Below the pieces are notes generated by a model. It was given only the letters and a program-made list of their open reading frames with translations. It had not been told where the DNA came from and did no database searches. A stretch of DNA of 64,000 bases from the NCBI RefSeq assembly GCF_025370255.1, contig NZ_JAMTCD010000002.1:124001-188000 (forward strand). Direction: 5' to 3'. Origin of the DNA: Shewanella holmiensis. GTDB taxonomy: Bacteria > Pseudomonadota > Gammaproteobacteria > Enterobacterales > Shewanellaceae. This document shows positions 56,132-64,000 of the stretch, in pieces. The position numbers and the translations under genes are program-made. How positions within the stretch are numbered: the stretch's first letter is position 1; each line of letters opens with the position of its first letter.

Positions 56132-56356
56132 CTGAGTTAAAATTAATTTCGTTAACTAAATCATATGTTCATAAGCACTTAAATTATCAATATGCTTTAG
56201 TTGAGAGTAGTAACGAAGCATATGTATGTAGAATCAGCTTCAGCTCAAAGCTGCACGTCAATAATTTATTTTGTAAATTGTTTTTGGGCAAAAACAAGTT
56301 AGCATTTTTGAAATAATCTTATGTCACTCACTCTTTAAAACTTGCCGACTCAGTAA

Positions 56357-57003
56357 ATACCCGAAAGGTTCATTATGGTGGTTTGCGAGCCGACCATCCG
56401 ACCCATGGATGGGTCGGCTGAGCTACAAGGACGTACTTGCTGCGTGTCGGTGAGTAAATACCATACTGAAACTATAAAGATAAACTTCACGATGCATTCT
56501 TTCCTATGTGCGAAGTTTCATGTTCATAGTGGCCGTAGGCCATATTCCAAACAAACCTTTGGGACAAAAGCACGTTAGCTTTTTACTCGCAACTCACACC
56601 AAACAAGGTCGAATCGAAGCGATAAAATGACCAGGTGTAGATACGCCTGAGGGTATCTAAAACAGGACGTCTTCGTTAAGCGGCCATGGATGGCTTACAG
56701 CGTCCCGAAGCAGTATCTGCACATAAGGTCGCTCTTTCACATCTGACCCATAGGGATATGGGAAATGTCAGTGTGGCTGCCGGGAACATCACTGACCATG
56801 TGACCACGACATTCCGTTCATCCTGAACATCCATGCTGCAGGTAATTGATTACCCAAAAGGTAAAGGTTAAAACAGAAATAACCCATTCCTGCGCAGCTA
56901 GACACTAAACCCAACATGACCAATACTGCTCAACGCTACTCAGCTAAATAAAAAATGCCAAAGCTTCATTTGAAGGACACCTAACTTTCGGTCAAAAATG
57001 AGT
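56357..57003. repeat. Right arm of the inverted repeat plus inserted repeat blocks
   Basis: This lies in the 1,111-base gap 56132-57242. Reading outward it holds the inverted match 56357-56370, a block with a perfect hairpin CCGACCCAT/ATGGGTCGG (56399-56418), a TTTGGGACAAAAG-type repeat (about 56562), the main arm 56605-56730, a block 56735-56842 that recurs directly near 59560-59655, and the hairpin block 56952-56975. The 62-codon minus-strand ORF at 56940-57128 overlaps the last block and is not accepted. From 57004 to 57242 nothing stands out. Confidence 0.82.
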
Positions 57004-57242
57004 TTCATCTCATCGTAATAACAAAGCAATGATAATATTAATGCTAAAAACAGACTGAACAAGCCATTTTTAGTGCTGCGATGTTGGAATGAAAAAGACA
57101 ATGCAATATTAAGCCGTTTCTGATTCATCCTTAAACCATCAAAGACCGCCTCGACATCTAGATACTCATTTAACCACTTGAAATCTTATATCTTTCCGAA
57201 TAAAACGTGACCAAGTAGTTTTGTTGAAGAAAGCTTACGCCG

Positions 57243-58082
57243 CTAATAAGGGGCTGGGTGACAAGTGGAGGAATAGCTGTCCAGCTCAATCAACCCCTGC
57301 AGCAAAATGCCGTGATAACGCGCTTGCACAAGTTGGTAATCTAAACTTGGGGCAAAGTAATAAGTCATCTTTTCTGCACCAGTTTGTTCGATAGGAATTA
57401 GCTGCAACTCGCCCCACGGAGCTATGGTGCGGGTTTGCACTTCTTGCACATAGTATTGATAGGGTTCAATGGCATCAGAGGCTTGTCTGATTAACGCAAA
57501 TTGCTTGCGGCCTTTTAGCAAGGATTCTCGAAGCTGAACCGTTAAGGTATCGACATCTCTAAGGGGGATCTGTTCTGAAGCGTAAGTGCTAACTTTGCCA
57601 TCAAGATTCACCTCTGATTGCCGCCCATCTGGGCTAAACGTCACCTGCAAATCACGGCTACGAAAGCCGCTCACTTGCTGATGAAAAGACTGGGTTAACC
57701 ATTCATTAGTCGCGTCTGACCATACTAACTGCGAACGCTGCTGATATTCAGTTCCAATGCCTAAAATACTGGCTTGGCTTGTGGCGTTAATCACCCCTGT
57801 ATTGCCTTGCCACTGTTCAGTACGGGTCATTTCACCGGTATGAATGCCACTCAGATAAATAGAGTAACTGGCATGGCGACTACATTGAAGTTGCTCATCA
57901 TTTGCTTGTGCATTCCAACTGCATACGCCTACCAACAAGCCAATAACTAGCCTTGGTACAGGCTTTAACCAGACAGGTTGAAATACCCAGGCTTGATACA
58001 GCCAAGATGCTGGAGTTGAAGAGCTTGCAGCAATAATCGATGTCAAAATAGTCGGCTCATGATTGGGGTTAAAAAACTTCAT
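57243..58082 (-). CDS. Exported DUF3108-like protein coupled to an Omp85-like barrel
   Basis: The 279-residue protein contains a signal-like stretch RLVIGLLVGVCSWNAQA, but 45 residues into the predicted product, so the true start may be later or the leader long. The mature part begins ASYSIYLSGIHTGEMTRTEQ and reads as beta strands (for example TYYFAPSLDYQLVQARYHGI) like DUF3108 proteins. The ATG at 58082 lies inside the 3' end of the barrel gene, which stops at 58069, so translation is coupled. Function unknown; pairing with an outer-membrane barrel suggests a common envelope role. Confidence 0.7.
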   Translation of the reverse strand: MKFFNPNHEPTILTSIIAASSSTPASWLYQAWVFQPVWLKPVPRLVIGLLVGVCSWNAQANDEQLQCSRHASYSIYLSGIHTGEMTRTEQWQGNTGVINATSQASILGIGTEYQQRSQLVWSDATNEWLTQSFHQQVSGFRSRDLQVTFSPDGRQSEVNLDGKVSTYASEQIPLRDVDTLTVQLRESLLKGRKQFALIRQASDAIEPYQYYVQEVQTRTIAPWGELQLIPIEQTGAEKMTYYFAPSLDYQLVQARYHGILLQGLIELDSYSSTCHPAPY

Positions 58083-59214
58083 TCACATTTAAATAGAAGT
58101 TTGTTTCGTTTTCACCGACACCGATATCAAAGCGTAAATTAATATTGTCTTTCACTCTAAAGCGAAAACCTGTGCCGTAAGAGGTTAATAGCTCATCGGT
58201 TAACTGATTTATTTTAGGTGCTACGCTACCCGCAGCGCCCCAAAACACCATGCCATAACGATGAAATATCGGTAAACGGTATTCCACTTGCCCCATCATC
58301 ATTTGTTCATCACGGTAACGGCCTTTGATATAACCCCGCATGGCGTTTGAGCCACCAAGCGTCGGCAATAAATTCCATGGCATATCGCCATCCGTGAAGT
58401 GAGCTTGCACTTGCCATGCAATTAACCCCGGGGCTGAGCTTAAATCGATATAGTTTGCCAGCTCAATGTTATAAGTTGAAAATGACGAAAATTGATCGTT
58501 TTGATAAAGCCCTGCATCAACCTGAAACAACCAGCCCTTAGTCGCATTTAAGCGATAATCTCTAGAGTCATAAATACTGGTGATCACCACCCCTGAACTA
58601 AAGTTACTTGGCAGGAGCTCACTTGAGTCAATAGGCGTTGGTGTTGCCATGTACTCAAGCTCATTAGCACTGGCATAGATAAAATCAGCACCAATACCAA
58701 TAAAGTAATTGCTGGCAATTTCGTTCATCCAACGAGGCTTAAAGCTATAAAGCTGCTCATCAAACTCATGCAGGTTTGCATCCATATTGCCCTGTTCAAT
58801 GCCTTTTCCATAATAAACTGCCGCTTCATTATGTAACTCAACATCAAGCAATAAACGCTGTTTGCCTTGATTGAAAAACGTCATGTTTTCCACTTCAACA
58901 CCATATGAGCCGTTCATCGACACAAATGAATTAAGTACCAATGATGAGGGTTGCTCATCCGCTGCAGCATTGTCGGTTTTATATAACCCCACCATTAATA
59001 AGCCCACACCAAACTTTTTCTCGGGGGTGTAATAAGCGGTAGGTAAATAACTCATATCGATGGCTTTGCTGTCGTCAAACTTACCGTCTGCGCCAAAAAC
59101 TGACAAAATGTTATCAATCCATGTGGGCTCCATGTCTTCTGGGGTTTCAAATAAAGGCTCTACAGCACAGGCAGAATAAGACATAAACAAGGTAAGCAAT
59201 AAAATTCGTTTCAT
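58069..59214 (-). CDS. Omp85/BamA-like outer membrane barrel without POTRA domains
   Basis: ATG 59214 follows TTAGAG; an earlier ATG at 59241 has no site. The 381-residue product has a signal peptide (KRILLLTLFMSYSACA) and a barrel of paired strands (FGVGLLMVGLY, GVEVENMTFFNQGKQRLLLD and so on) with the late GGSNAMRGYIKGRYRDEQMM, which holds the Arg-Gly of the Omp85 lid loop. The barrel starts about 50 residues after the signal peptide, leaving no room for POTRA domains. It resembles small surface-antigen barrels of this superfamily. Its substrate and partner are unknown. Confidence 0.85.
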   Translation of the reverse strand: MKRILLLTLFMSYSACAVEPLFETPEDMEPTWIDNILSVFGADGKFDDSKAIDMSYLPTAYYTPEKKFGVGLLMVGLYKTDNAAADEQPSSLVLNSFVSMNGSYGVEVENMTFFNQGKQRLLLDVELHNEAAVYYGKGIEQGNMDANLHEFDEQLYSFKPRWMNEIASNYFIGIGADFIYASANELEYMATPTPIDSSELLPSNFSSGVVITSIYDSRDYRLNATKGWLFQVDAGLYQNDQFSSFSTYNIELANYIDLSSAPGLIAWQVQAHFTDGDMPWNLLPTLGGSNAMRGYIKGRYRDEQMMMGQVEYRLPIFHRYGMVFWGAAGSVAPKINQLTDELLTSYGTGFRFRVKDNINLRFDIGVGENETNFYLNVNEVF

Positions 59215-59559
59215 AAAAACTCTAATCAAAATGAATGCCAAAGGTGGCAGTTAGTTAGCACAAAAAAACCAAACGAGGTTTAGCGATAATGGTTTTTTCG
59301 AGCACATCTTAACTGAATATATCTGTACGACCATATTAAAATACATATCACTCAAAATTAGATTAAAACTTAAAAAACCATTTAAATACTGTGTGATCTA
59401 AATTTAGTGGAGTCAGGGTAAACGTTATAAAAAATAAGTAAACCGTTCAGCTTATAGCTTTTTTGATTAATTCTTACCCGTCGTCATCAAGAAACCGAAA
59501 GCGCATGAACAAAAAATTAAGGTACTAATAAGCCAAAGACTGTTCAAAACAGGGCGATG

Positions 59560-59940
59560 TTTCACATATGCCCATAGGAATATGGGAAATGTAAACGTGA
59601 TGTCGGGTAGATCACTGCCTATGTTATCACGATCCTTAACATCTCTACGACAGGCTATGAGTTCCCATCAAATATTGAACGAGTTACCCTAACCAAAGTC
59701 ATAGCCGCTGAGTAATTTAGTAGGGTAACGTCAACATTTACAAGAAGATAACTTCTAAGCCAATTTGCCCAAATATAAGACAGGTGATCTTAATTAAGTC
59801 TTGGATGCTAAATATTGGTTTGAATTGTGAAGTCTGCTGGCGAGCCAAATACTGTAAAAATGAACCATGGGTGTTTGCTCCCATGGGCGGTGAGCTGTAG
59901 GGAAATACTTGTGCAGTCGGTGAGGAAATGCCATAAAAAC
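59560..59940. repeat. Second cluster of the same intergenic repeat blocks
   Basis: This lies in the 1,100-base gap 59215-60314. 59560-59655 resembles 56735-56842 in direct orientation (shared CCATAGG, ATATGGGAAATGT, ATCACTG). 59838-59940 resembles 56383-56470 (shared GCGAGCC, a CCATGGG hairpin, and CGGTGAG before AAATACC/AAATGCC). A TTTGGGAC-like piece is near 59977. Predicted ORFs of 98 and 84 codons on the minus strand overlap these blocks and are not accepted. From 59215 to 59559 nothing is seen. Confidence 0.75.
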
Positions 59941-60035
59941 CCGTAAAAAGTATTTCTGACAAGCTCACTTTGGGACGAGAAACAAGGTCACTTTGGTGTG
60001 ATAGGTGCACAAAAAGTACAGCTTTGGCTAACAAT

Positions 60036-60072
60036 ATAAAGCCCCAACAAGCAATGCTTGTTGGGGCTTAAA
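60036..60072. terminator. Orphan strong hairpin near the repeat cluster
   Basis: AAGCCCCAACAAG (60039-60051) pairs perfectly with CTTGTTGGGGCTT (60057-60069) around CAATG. No gene ends within 200 bases on either strand, so it is a terminator-like structure without an obvious transcript. Confidence 0.7.
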
Positions 60073-60314
60073 TTTGATTGCTTATACGCTAACAAGTCAA
60101 TCAATGTGCTCGAGGATGCGAGCGAAGCTTTTGAAGGTACTTGGACTGCAAAAACAATCCTAAAAAGTGTCGACAAAAACCATCTACGGAAGTGATTAAA
60201 TGTAGCCGACTCACCTGAGTATTGCCTGTTTTTTTTAAACAAAAATTAACCCATTTTATGGAGTTATTTGAATTTCAAATAGTTACTGATAAATTAATTT
60301 TTATCACTTGGCGA

Positions 60315-61091
60315 TTAAATTTCGTAATGAAGACCACATTCTCGTTTCATGCCATTAAAGCGAGTGTCTTCTTCACTCATACCTAATTCTAAAGGCTTAC
60401 TTGAATGAGTATCGCCCACCGACACATAGCCCTGCTCCCATAATGGGTGATATGGCAAGTTGTGCTCAGTTAAATACACATGCACATCTTTATTGCTCCA
60501 TTCAATAATCGGCAACAACTTAAAACGGTTACCGTGAATAGCCAATATCGGCAAGGCTTCACGGGTGCTGGCTTGAGTGCGACGTAAGCCTGCAAACCAG
60601 GTGCCCACATTCAATTCAGCTAATGCCCGCTGCATAGGTTCAACTTTATTCAGACGGTTATATTGCTCAAGCTCGTCCAAACCTTGCTCCCACAATTTAC
60701 CAAAGCGCGCCTCTTGCCATGCTGGCGTTTGGGCGGCACGATAAACCTGTAAATTCAGTTTTAATCGCTCGGTTAACTCATCGATAAATTGATAGGTTTC
60801 AGCAAACAAGTAGCCAGTATCGGTCAAGATAACCGGGATATCGGCTTGCACCTGGCTAACCATATGCAACATCACTGCGGCTTGAATACCAAAGCTAGAC
60901 GATAAAGCATGTTCGCCAGGCAAGAAGGCCAGCCCCCACGCCACGCGCTGTTGTGCTGTCAGCCCTGAAAGAAACTGGTTTATGTTATCCAGTTCTACCT
61001 TTTGCACCTCTTTTGGCGCGCTGAGCAATTGAACTAATTGCTCAGGGCTAATCAAGGTTTGGGCTGTAGCATTGGCTACAGTATTCATCAT
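60315..61091 (-). CDS. cysH: Phosphoadenosine phosphosulfate (PAPS) reductase
   Basis: The 258-residue enzyme has [20 protein letters not shown] cut at its ends (PP-loop-like SSFGIQA), [27 protein letters not shown] and the catalytic cysteine in the C-terminal [10 protein letters not shown]. It reduces PAPS to sulfite with thioredoxin. It lies 3 bases after cysI, so the order cysJ-cysI-cysH is an operon. The plant-type CC motifs of APS reductases are absent, which favours PAPS. Confidence 0.97.
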   Translation of the reverse strand: MMNTVANATAQTLISPEQLVQLLSAPKEVQKVELDNINQFLSGLTAQQRVAWGLAFLPGEHALSSSFGIQAAVMLHMVSQVQADIPVILTDTGYLFAETYQFIDELTERLKLNLQVYRAAQTPAWQEARFGKLWEQGLDELEQYNRLNKVEPMQRALAELNVGTWFAGLRRTQASTREALPILAIHGNRFKLLPIIEWSNKDVHVYLTEHNLPYHPLWEQGYVSVGDTHSSKPLELGMSEEDTRFNGMKRECGLHYEI

Positions 61092-61094
61092 AAA

Positions 61095-62786
61095 TCACCC
61101 ATGAAAGTCTTTAGCGGCATCTAATACCGCCTTTACAACACCAATACGTACCGTAAAGTTACCAAAGGTCTCGCCGGCATCACGCTCTTCAGCGTAGCGA
61201 CCAAACAAGCCATCCAACTCAGATAGAATCTCTGCTTCTTGGATGTTTTCTTTGTGCATTTTGTTCAAACGTGTGCCTTCAAAGCTAGCGCCTAAATACA
61301 GGTTATAACGACCAGGTGCTTTACCCACTAAACCGATTTCTGCCGCAAATGGACGCGCACAACCGTTTGGACAACCCGTCATACGCACCACAATGGCTTG
61401 TTCGCTAATACCATGTTTTTGTTGTAATGCATCAATATGATCAATAAACGCTGGGAAATAACGCTCTGCTTCTGCCATCGCCAGAGCACATGTTGGCAAT
61501 GCCACACAGGCAATGGAGTGACCGCGAGTTGCCGATAACACTTCACCAAGCAAGCCATGCTTACGGGCTAAACCTTCAATTTCAGCTTTATCTTCAGCGG
61601 CTACACTAGCAATAATCATATTTTGATTAGAGGTCATGCGGAAATCGCCTTTGTGGATCTTAGCGATTTCACGTAAACCCGTTTGCAATGTTTTACCTGG
61701 CATATCTTTAATACGGCCACTTTCGATAAACAAGGTTAAGTGCCACTTGTTATCGATACCTTCAACCCAGCCATAACGATCGCCGCGATCACCAATAACA
61801 ACGTCGCGCTTAGTCTCAAATTTTACCCCTGCACGCTTTTCAACTTCGGCCTTAAACGCATCATAACCATGATCAACAATAGTGTATTTTAAACGTGAAC
61901 GTTTACGATTAACTCGATTGCCCCAATCACGTTGCACCGTCATTACAGCTTCAGCAAATTTGATCACATCGGCCGTTTTAATAAAACCAAAGTCATCGGC
62001 TAAACGTGGGAAGGTTTCCACTTCGCCATGGGTAGAACCCATGCCGCCGCCAGCAACTAAGTTAAAACCAATTAGTTCACCTTGTTCGGCAATAGCAATA
62101 AAGCCTAAATCGTTAGTGTAAACGTCAACATCATTATCAGGTGGCACTGATACTGCCATTTTGAACTTACGTGGCAAATAGGTTTTGCCATACACAGGCT
62201 CATGGGTTTCGGTATCTAATAACTTTTCTTCATCTAACCAAATTTCTGCATAAGCACGCGTGTGCGGCAGCAAGTGATCAGATAACTCTTTGGCTACTGC
62301 GTAAGCTTGTTGATGTAACTTAGATTCAACAGGGTTTGGGTTACACATCACGTTACGGTTAACGTCACCACAGGCGGCGATAGAATCCAGCGCAGCTCTG
62401 TCTAATCCTTGAATCAACGTTTTCAGATTACGCTTTGGAATACCGTGATACTGAAACGTTTGACGCGTAGTTAAACGAATGCTGTTTGAGGTGGTTAAAG
62501 TGGACGAAATTTTATCCACATCTAACCACTGTGCTGGTGAACAAATACCACCTGGCACACGCGCTCGAAGCATAAAACTATATAAAGGCTCTAATTTTTG
62601 CTCTTTACGTTCATTACGTAAATCACGGTCATCTTGCTGGTAAAATCCGTGGAATTTAATTAACTGCTGATCGCCATCACTAAACGATCCCGTTACTTGA
62701 GTATCTAAACCCTCTTGAATGGTACCGCGCAGATAATCACTGTCGATTTTTAAATATTCGTTTACTGCTAACTTTTGCTCACTCAT
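61095..62786 (-). CDS. cysI: Sulfite reductase hemoprotein beta-component
   Basis: The 563-residue protein has the siroheme/4Fe-4S cysteines in IACVALPTCALAMAEAERY and VVRMTGCPNGCARP, with the N-terminal TTRQTFQYHGI and GDVNRNVMCNPNP cut here. It reduces sulfite to sulfide with electrons from CysJ. GAGG precedes the ATG. It lies about 120 bases after cysJ and directly before cysH. The length is normal. Confidence 0.97.
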   Translation of the reverse strand: MSEQKLAVNEYLKIDSDYLRGTIQEGLDTQVTGSFSDGDQQLIKFHGFYQQDDRDLRNERKEQKLEPLYSFMLRARVPGGICSPAQWLDVDKISSTLTTSNSIRLTTRQTFQYHGIPKRNLKTLIQGLDRAALDSIAACGDVNRNVMCNPNPVESKLHQQAYAVAKELSDHLLPHTRAYAEIWLDEEKLLDTETHEPVYGKTYLPRKFKMAVSVPPDNDVDVYTNDLGFIAIAEQGELIGFNLVAGGGMGSTHGEVETFPRLADDFGFIKTADVIKFAEAVMTVQRDWGNRVNRKRSRLKYTIVDHGYDAFKAEVEKRAGVKFETKRDVVIGDRGDRYGWVEGIDNKWHLTLFIESGRIKDMPGKTLQTGLREIAKIHKGDFRMTSNQNMIIASVAAEDKAEIEGLARKHGLLGEVLSATRGHSIACVALPTCALAMAEAERYFPAFIDHIDALQQKHGISEQAIVVRMTGCPNGCARPFAAEIGLVGKAPGRYNLYLGASFEGTRLNKMHKENIQEAEILSELDGLFGRYAEERDAGETFGNFTVRIGVVKAVLDAAKDFHG

Positions 62787-62906
62787 GGTGACCGCCTCTT
62801 ATTCGATAATCACTTAGCTGCAATATTGCTGTGTAATGACTCATCAAGTCGCAATTTTCACTCGGCAGCTAAGCCTAATATACGTTGTTTAGGTTAACCT
62901 TGACGC

Positions 62907-64000
62907 TTAATACACGTCTTTTTGGTAACGTTTGCTGCTGCGTAATTCTTCAAAATAAGTCTCTGCAGCTTCAGGTGTTAATCCACCCTCGGTAACGGCA
63001 ACATTCAACAATGCCTGGTGAACATCTTTTGCCATACGTTCGGCATCACCGCAGATATAAACGTGAGCCCCATCTTGTAACCATTGCCATACAAGACTTG
63101 CTTGTTGGGTGATGCGATGTTGCACATAGACTTTCTCCGCTTGGTCACGAGAAAACGCGACATCTAATCGGCTTAAGTCACCATTTTTCAGATACTGTTG
63201 CCATTCAACCTGATACAAGAAGTCTTGTTCAAAGTGAGGGTTACCGAAGAATAACCAGCTATTGCCCTCTACGCCATCTGCAACACGTTGCTGCATAAAG
63301 GCGCGAAAAGGTGCGACACCTGTACCAGGACCAACCATAATCACTGGCGTTTGTGGATTTTCTGGTAAGCGGAAATGATTATTCGGCTCAACATATACCT
63401 TCACTTCCTGACCTTCTTCAGCGGATGCTAAGAAGTGTGATGCGCCGCCAAATCTTGCTTGTCCTTCACGCTCATCTTCAACCAAGGCGACCGTTAAGTG
63501 CACTTCAGTTTCGACTTCAGCCTGGCTAGAAGCAATTGAATATAAACGCGGTGTTAACGGACGTAATACTTCAACTAATTGTTCAGCAGTCACTTTAGCA
63601 GGATAGATTTTGACTAAATCAGCCAGTTGGTGCTTAAGAATAAACTGACGCGTTTGCTCTTTATCTTCACTTAATGCCAACAAATCTGCGTTAGCGCTAA
63701 ACTCTGCCCAAGCTTTAACAAGACCTGGATATAACTGGGTCAACTCTTTCTTGTCAGTTAATGCAGCTTCCAGACTTAACACCTCTTTACCAACGGTCAC
63801 TTCAGTTGCTGGATTTAAAGCCAAACCTGAAATAATTTCATTCACTAAGTTTTGGTTGTTACTAAACCAAATACCTAATGCATCGCCGACTTGGTAAGTA
63901 ATGCCTGACTCGCCTAAATCAATTTCAACGTGGCGAACATCACGGTCAGAATCCCGACCGGTAAGTTTTTGGCTAACTAATACTTCAGCGGTGTAAGGCT
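62907..64000 (-). CDS. cysJ: Sulfite reductase flavoprotein alpha-component, N-terminal part outside window
   Basis: The frame is open across the right edge (first codon boundary 63998), so a 5' part of about 240 residues lies outside; the GTG at 63845 is internal. The visible 364 codons start with PYTAEVLVSQKLTGRDS, go through the FAD-binding RLYSIASSQAEVETEVHLTV cut here, the NADPH-binding MVGPGTGVAPFRAFMQQRV and CGDAERMAKDVHQAL and end in RYQKDVY. This is the ferredoxin-reductase-like half of CysJ. It passes electrons from NADPH to CysI. Confidence 0.96.
   Translation of the reverse strand, partial: PYTAEVLVSQKLTGRDSDRDVRHVEIDLGESGITYQVGDALGIWFSNNQNLVNEIISGLALNPATEVTVGKEVLSLEAALTDKKELTQLYPGLVKAWAEFSANADLLALSEDKEQTRQFILKHQLADLVKIYPAKVTAEQLVEVLRPLTPRLYSIASSQAEVETEVHLTVALVEDEREGQARFGGASHFLASAEEGQEVKVYVEPNNHFRLPENPQTPVIMVGPGTGVAPFRAFMQQRVADGVEGNSWLFFGNPHFEQDFLYQVEWQQYLKNGDLSRLDVAFSRDQAEKVYVQHRITQQASLVWQWLQDGAHVYICGDAERMAKDVHQALLNVAVTEGGLTPEAAETYFEELRSSKRYQKDVY

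Noticed and set aside
56116..56316. 66-codon plus-strand ORF after the GGDEF-EAL gene
   Set aside because: It overlaps that gene's last codons and reads through a degenerate repeat; no ribosome site.
53375..57003. Reading the repeat arms as a CRISPR array or integron attachment sites
   Set aside because: Units are not regularly spaced, have no spacers, and no integrase or cas gene is present.
56940..57128. 62-codon minus-strand ORF
   Set aside because: It overlaps the outer repeat block, has no ribosome site, and its composition is not convincing.
59738..60242. Two minus-strand ORFs of 98 and 84 codons
   Set aside because: They lie in the repeat cluster and overlap each other; no protein-like motif or ribosome site.
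1..64000. tRNA or rRNA genes, prophage modules, toxin-antitoxin pairs
   Set aside because: No cloverleaf-like or rRNA-like segment, phage structural gene or recognisable toxin-antitoxin pair was seen by reading; a scan with a tRNA finder was not possible.

Overview
The window reads as a chromosomal segment of a Shewanella-like gammaproteobacterium. This is inferred from gene content and order (mpl-ubiX-hpt-yadGH, csdAE, split cys clusters, mdh, dbpA, a TPR/DP-EP pair), from moderately AT-rich DNA, and from protein sequences that resemble Alteromonadales families. No database search was possible. No tRNA, rRNA, CRISPR array or phage module was seen. || Layout. 0-3.2 kb: 3' end of a helical-repeat protein gene, a small DP-EP-like gene, a PAS-GGDEF diguanylate cyclase and a periplasmic SIMPL protein. 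3.2-8.9 kb: a GH20 beta-N-acetylhexosaminidase behind a perfect 18-bp palindrome that looks like a NagR/LacI operator, a divergent (Bacteroidota-like) lgt, an RluA-type pseudouridine synthase and ybaK. 9-17 kb: DUF2057 protein, dbpA, pirin, small ACT and membrane proteins, a Cache-GGDEF cyclase and an unusual lipoprotein. 17.5-20.9 kb: a GAF-GGDEF-EAL gene broken by two insertion sequences (an intact IS481-family element and a truncated ISAs1-family remnant). 21-33.6 kb: yadH-yadG, hpt, ubiX, mpl, folE-folX, an RND pump with two adaptors, then a DCC-protein/SDR pair. 33.6-44.5 kb: mdh, GNAT proteins, RNase H1 with a hybrid-binding domain, a DGSGS-repeat beta protein, yjjX, tas, csdA-csdE, a metal-site-deficient M19 dipeptidase homologue and a FliB-like protein. 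44.5-64 kb: two sulfate-assimilation clusters on the minus strand (cobA-cysD-cysN-SLC13 transporter-cysC, and cysJ-cysI-cysH), separated by about 10 kb of accessory DNA holding pldA, a large hypothetical protein, a GAF-PAS-GGDEF-EAL gene and an Omp85-like barrel pair. || How genes work together. The cys genes cover sulfate uptake (inferred for the SLC13 protein), APS and PAPS synthesis, PAPS reduction, sulfite reduction and siroheme precursor supply. csdA-csdE move sulfur from cysteine. Four genes concern cyclic di-GMP, one of them disrupted. || The least explained DNA is the 53.2-60.3 kb region. A GAF-PAS-GGDEF-EAL gene there lies between arms of a long, imperfect, non-coding inverted repeat that includes a 25-nt exact inverted match. 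Pieces of the same repeat family recur near 59.6-59.9 kb.
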